Assembly (NCBI RefSeq): GCF_000718985.1
Contig: NZ_JODL01000034.1
Span: 1-39,739, forward strand
Source of the DNA: Streptomyces megasporus
Lineage (GTDB): Bacteria; Actinomycetota; Actinomycetes; Streptomycetales; Streptomycetaceae
Length of the DNA stretch: 39,739 bases
Reading direction: 5' to 3'
The notes beneath the pieces were generated by a model. It was not told the DNA's origin, ran no database searches, and was given only the letters and a program-made list of their open reading frames with translations. Both the position numbers and the translations under genes were made by a program. This document shows positions 36,764-39,739 of the stretch, one piece after another (positions within the stretch are counted from its first letter, which is position 1; the number at the start of each line of letters is the position of its first letter).

Positions 36764-38666
36764 CGATGGCCTCCTTCAGAACGGTGGCGAGTTGCTCGGC
36801 CTTGAACGGCAGGCCGCGGACCTGCGTGTACGACTGGGCGTCGACCAGGTACTTCGCACGCAGCAGGGTGGCGAGCTGCCCGAGGTTCATCTCGGGGACG
36901 ACCACCTTGTCGTAGCGCTTCAGCACCTCGCCGAGGTTGCCGGGGAAGGGGTTGAGGTGGCGCAGGTGGGTCTGGGCGACCTTCTCGCCCGCGGCGCGCA
37001 GCCGGCGCACCGCCGCGGTGATCGGGCCGTACGTCGAGCCCCAGCCCAGCACCAGGAGCCGCGCGTCGCCGGTGGGGTCGTCGACCGTGACGTCGGGCAC
37101 CTCGATGCCGTCGACCTTCGCCTGGCGGGTGCGGACCATGAAGTCGTGGTTGGCCGGGTCGTAGGAGATGTTGCCCGTGCCGTCCTGCTTCTCGATGCCG
37201 CCGATGCGGTGCTCCAGCCCCGGCGTGCCCGGCACGGCCCAGGGGCGGGCCAGGGTGTGCGGGTCGCGCTTGTACGGCCAGAAGACCTCGGTGCCGTCCT
37301 CGGTGGTGTGGTTGGGGCCGGTGGCGAACCGCACCCGCAGGTCGGGCAGCCCCTCCGTCTCCGGGATGCGCCACGGCTCGGAGCCGTTGGCCAGGTAGCC
37401 GTCGGAGAGCAGGAAGACCGGGGTGCGGTAGGTCAGGGCGATCCGGGCCGCGTCCAGCGCCGCGTCGAAGCAGTCGCCGGGGGTGGCCGGGGCCACGACC
37501 GGGACCGGGGCCTCGCCGTTGCGGCCGTACATGGCCTGGAGCAGGTCGGCCTGCTCGGTCTTGGTGGGCAGGCCGGTGGAGGGGCCACCGCGCTGGATGT
37601 CCACGATCAGCAGCGGCAGCTCCAGGGAGACGGCCAGGCCGATGGTCTCGCTCTTCAGCGCGACGCCGGGGCCGGAGGTGGTGGTCACGGCCAGCGATCC
37701 GCCGAAGGCCGCGCCCAGGGCGGCGCCGATGCCCGCGATCTCGTCCTCGGCCTGGAAGGTGCGCACGCCGAAGTTCTTGTGCCGGCTCAGCTCGTGGAGG
37801 ATGTCCGAGGCCGGGGTGATCGGGTACGAGCCCAGGTACAGCGGCAGGTCCGCCTGGCGAGACGCGGCGATCAGTCCGTAGGACAGCGCCAGGTTGCCGG
37901 AGATGTTCCGGTAGGTGCCCGGGGGGAAGGCGGACGAGGCCGGGGCGACCTCGTAGGAGACGGCGAAGTCCTCGGTGGTCTCGCCGAAGTTCCAGCCCGC
38001 CCGGAAGGCGGCGACGTTCGCGTCGGCCACCTCGGGCTTCTTGGCGAACTTCTTCCGCAGGAACGCCTCGGTGCCCTCGGTCGGCCGGTGGTACATCCAG
38101 CTCAGCAGGCCCAGCGCGAACATGTTCTTGGCGCGCTCGGCGTCCCGGCGGGCCAGGCCCGAGTCCTTCAGTGCCTCCAGCGTCAGCGTGGTCAGCGGCA
38201 CCGGGTGGACGCGGTACGCCTCCAGCGAGCCGTCCTCCAGGGGGTTGGCGGCGTAGCCCACCTTGGCCATCGCGCGCTTGGAGAACTCGTCGGTGTTGAC
38301 GATGATCTCCGCGCCCCGCGGCAGGTCCGGCAGGTTCGCCTTCAGGGCGGCCGGGTTCATCGCCACCAGCACGTCGGGGGCGTCACCGGGGGTGAGGATG
38401 TCGTGGTCCGCGAAGTGAAGCTGGAACGACGAGACGCCGGGCAGGGTGCCGGCGGGCGCGCGGATCTCGGCCGGGAAGTTGGGCAGCGTGGAGAGGTCGT
38501 TGCCGAACGACGCCGTCTCGGAGGTGAAGCGGTCACCGGTCAGCTGCATACCGTCACCGGAGTCACCGGCGAAGCGGATGATCACCCGCTCCAGTCGCCG
38601 GACCTCCTTCGCCGGTGAGCCGGACGAGCGCTGCTGATCGGCTGGGCTACTGACCTGGCTGGTCAC
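36756..38666 (-). CDS. korA: 2-oxoacid:ferredoxin oxidoreductase, alpha subunit (gamma-alpha fusion)
   Basis: This 636-residue subunit fuses the gamma domain at the N-terminus (FAGDSGDGMQLTG, about 32-44) with the pyrimidine-binding alpha domain (SYPITPASDILHEL, with the conserved YPITP loop) and domain II (DARLLVLGWGSTYGP). This is the two-subunit architecture of archaeal and actinobacterial enzymes. GTG 38666 has GGAGG 9-10 nt upstream and starts TSQVSSPAD; the frame stays open to 38855 but is not protein-like there. It overlaps korB by 8 nt. It likely supplies reduced ferredoxin and succinyl-CoA. Confidence 0.93.
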
Positions 38667-38720
38667 GGAACAGGACCTCCCTTGAGGCGGCGACTCGCCA
38701 GCCATGGTACGTGGGTAAGG

Positions 38721-38743
38721 GTGACCTTCCTGGCGACGGTCAC
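38721..38743. promoter_or_regulatory. Dyad GTGACC-N11-GGTCAC upstream of korA
   Basis: A perfect 6-bp inverted repeat (38721-38726 with 38738-38743) sits 55-77 nt upstream of the korA start codon. The 17-bp centre-to-centre spacing suits a dimeric regulator binding successive major grooves. The protein is unknown. Confidence 0.35.
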
Positions 38744-38877
38744 ATGCTGGACGATTCGATGAGACGACAATGCGGAGAGCGCGCCGTATTCCCACCACCG
38801 GCCCGCCGAGACGTGGCTCACTCTCGTGGAGGCCGTGTCGCGCCCGCCGTGCCACGCGTTCATCACGGCGTCTCCCG

Positions 38878-39567
38878 TCAGGACCGCAGATAGGTCAGGA
38901 CGGCCAGCACCCGGCGGTGATCCCCCTCGCTCGGGGCGAGCCCCAGCTTGAGGAAGATGTTGCCGACGTGCTTCTCCACCGCTCCGTCGCTGACCACCAA
39001 CTGTCGGGCGATCGCGGAGTTCGTGCGGCCCTCGGCCATCAGGCCCAGCACCTCGCGCTCGCGCGGGGTCAGTGACGCCAACACGTCCTGCTTGCGGCTG
39101 CGGCCCAGGAGCTGCGCGACCACCTCGGGATCGAGCGCCGTGCCGCCCCGCGCCACCCGGACCACCGCGTCGACGAACTCGCGGACGTCGGCGACCCGGT
39201 CCTTCAGCAGATAGCCCACGCCCCGGCTGGAGCCGGCCAGCAGCTCGGTGGCGTACTGCTCCTCGACGTACTGCGAGAGCACCAGCACCCCCAGGTCGGG
39301 GTGGTCGGCGCGCAGCCGGATGGCTGCCCGCAGCCCCTCGTCGGTGTGTGACGGGGGCATCCGGACGTCCGCCACCACCACGTCCGGCGGCTCCCCGGCG
39401 TCGGCCATCTCGCCGACGACCTTCACCAGCGCCTCGCCGTCGCCGACACCCGCGACGACCTCGTGCCCGCGGTCGTTCAGGAGGCGGGTCAGGCCCTCCC
39501 GAAGCAGCACCGAGTCCTCGGCGATGACCACCCGCACCGTGCCGTCCGTGTTCCCCGTGTTCTCCAC
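38878..39567 (-). CDS. NarL/FixJ-family response regulator
   Basis: This two-component regulator of 229 residues has an N-terminal receiver domain (about 11-125) with acidic pair Glu17-Asp18, phosphoacceptor Asp67 (VVADVRMPP) and the conserved Lys in YLLKDR, then a LuxR-type helix-turn-helix ([18 protein letters not shown], then [16 protein letters not shown]). GTG 39567 has a G-rich stretch ending about 11 nt upstream; ATG 39609 would add 14 residues of Gly-rich sequence. It follows the sensor kinase gene on the same strand, after a repeat-rich gap. What it controls cannot be told from the sequence. Confidence 0.92.
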   Translation of the reverse strand: MENTGNTDGTVRVVIAEDSVLLREGLTRLLNDRGHEVVAGVGDGEALVKVVGEMADAGEPPDVVVADVRMPPSHTDEGLRAAIRLRADHPDLGVLVLSQYVEEQYATELLAGSSRGVGYLLKDRVADVREFVDAVVRVARGGTALDPEVVAQLLGRSRKQDVLASLTPREREVLGLMAEGRTNSAIARQLVVSDGAVEKHVGNIFLKLGLAPSEGDHRRVLAVLTYLRS

Positions 39568-39640
39568 GCTCTGCCGTCCCCCCGGTCGTCCGGAACCTGC
39601 CCCCAGCATTCCAGGGTTCGGGGTTGGTTGTGGGTGGTGG

Positions 39641-39675
39641 GGGGTGTTGGGGGGTGTTGGGGGGTGTTCAGGGGG
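39641..39675. repeat. GGGGTGTTGG tandem repeat with G4-forming potential
   Basis: Three 10-bp units GGGGTGTTGG (39641-39650, 39651-39660, 39661-39670 with CA at the end) lie mostly between the kinase and regulator genes and run slightly into the kinase stop. With the following G-run there are at least four tracts of four or more G on the forward strand, enough for a G-quadruplex. Confidence 0.7.
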
Positions 39676-39739
39676 TGTGGTCGCGCCAGGGGAGTTCGGC
39701 GGTGATGGTGGTGGGTCCGCCGGTGGGGGAGTCGATGAG
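39668..39739 (-). CDS. Sensor histidine kinase, C-terminal end only
   Basis: Reading from the right edge, 23 codons end at a TGA (complement of 39668-39670). The residues [15 protein letters not shown] match the last strands of histidine-kinase ATPase domains of the NarX/DesK type, which end in a pattern like SP.GGPT.V...LPW. With the NarL-type regulator just downstream, this is the cognate kinase. The rest lies outside the window. Confidence 0.75.
   Translation of the reverse strand, partial: LIDSPTGGPTTITAELPWRDHTP

Overview
The window is chromosomal DNA from a high-GC actinomycete, almost certainly Streptomyces or a close relative. Codons end overwhelmingly in G or C, GTG and TTG starts are frequent, and genes are packed with 1-8 nt overlaps. 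The gene content fits menaquinone-based aerobic respiration plus typical Streptomyces products: a Streptomyces griseus-type aminopeptidase, WXG/DUF1023 proteins, RarD, and an actinobacterial 2-oxoacid:ferredoxin oxidoreductase. From memory, the order menG - reductase - NlpC/P60 - nuoA-N - polyprenyl synthase - korAB - two-component system resembles the S. coelicolor nuo region. I could not check this by search.

Region 1 (1-5020) is an accessory stretch with visibly lower G+C (31 of 60 bases at 3601-3660). It holds the tail of an unknown gene, a reverse-strand predicted lipoprotein, a WXG-like small protein, a DUF1023 alpha/beta hydrolase broken by a one-base frameshift near 1930, two paralogous lipoproteins, and between them a decayed second DUF1023 copy whose nucleophile serine has become glycine. 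This cassette is the most unusual part of the window.

Region 2 (5240-9510) returns to core metabolism: demethylmenaquinone methyltransferase, a geranylgeranyl-reductase-family flavoprotein, then (reverse strand) a TSUP permease and a secreted NlpC/P60 peptidoglycan hydrolase. The 717-bp divergent intergenic region (9508-10224) has three GTG-N8-CAC dyads, an intrinsic terminator with no obvious gene before it, a candidate promoter and a near-perfect Rex operator just upstream of nuoA.

Region 3 (10225-26368) is a complete 14-gene nuoA-N operon for NADH:menaquinone oxidoreductase (complex I), ended by a strong hairpin. All Fe-S ligands of NuoB, E, F, G and I can be seen. NuoE, H and J carry long hydrophilic C-terminal tails.

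Region 4 (26404-39739): a small lipoprotein and fumarylacetoacetase (reverse); a polyprenyl diphosphate synthase, a LolA/RseB-like secreted protein and an ABC transporter pair (forward); then, on the reverse strand, an M28 zinc aminopeptidase, RarD, korB and korA (2-oxoacid:ferredoxin oxidoreductase), a NarL-type response regulator and the last 23 codons of its probable sensor kinase.

Functionally, complex I, the quinone methyltransferase, the polyprenyl synthase and the reductase all bear on the menaquinone respiratory chain, and korAB is a second low-potential electron source. No rRNA, tRNA, CRISPR array, intact insertion sequence or phage gene was seen.
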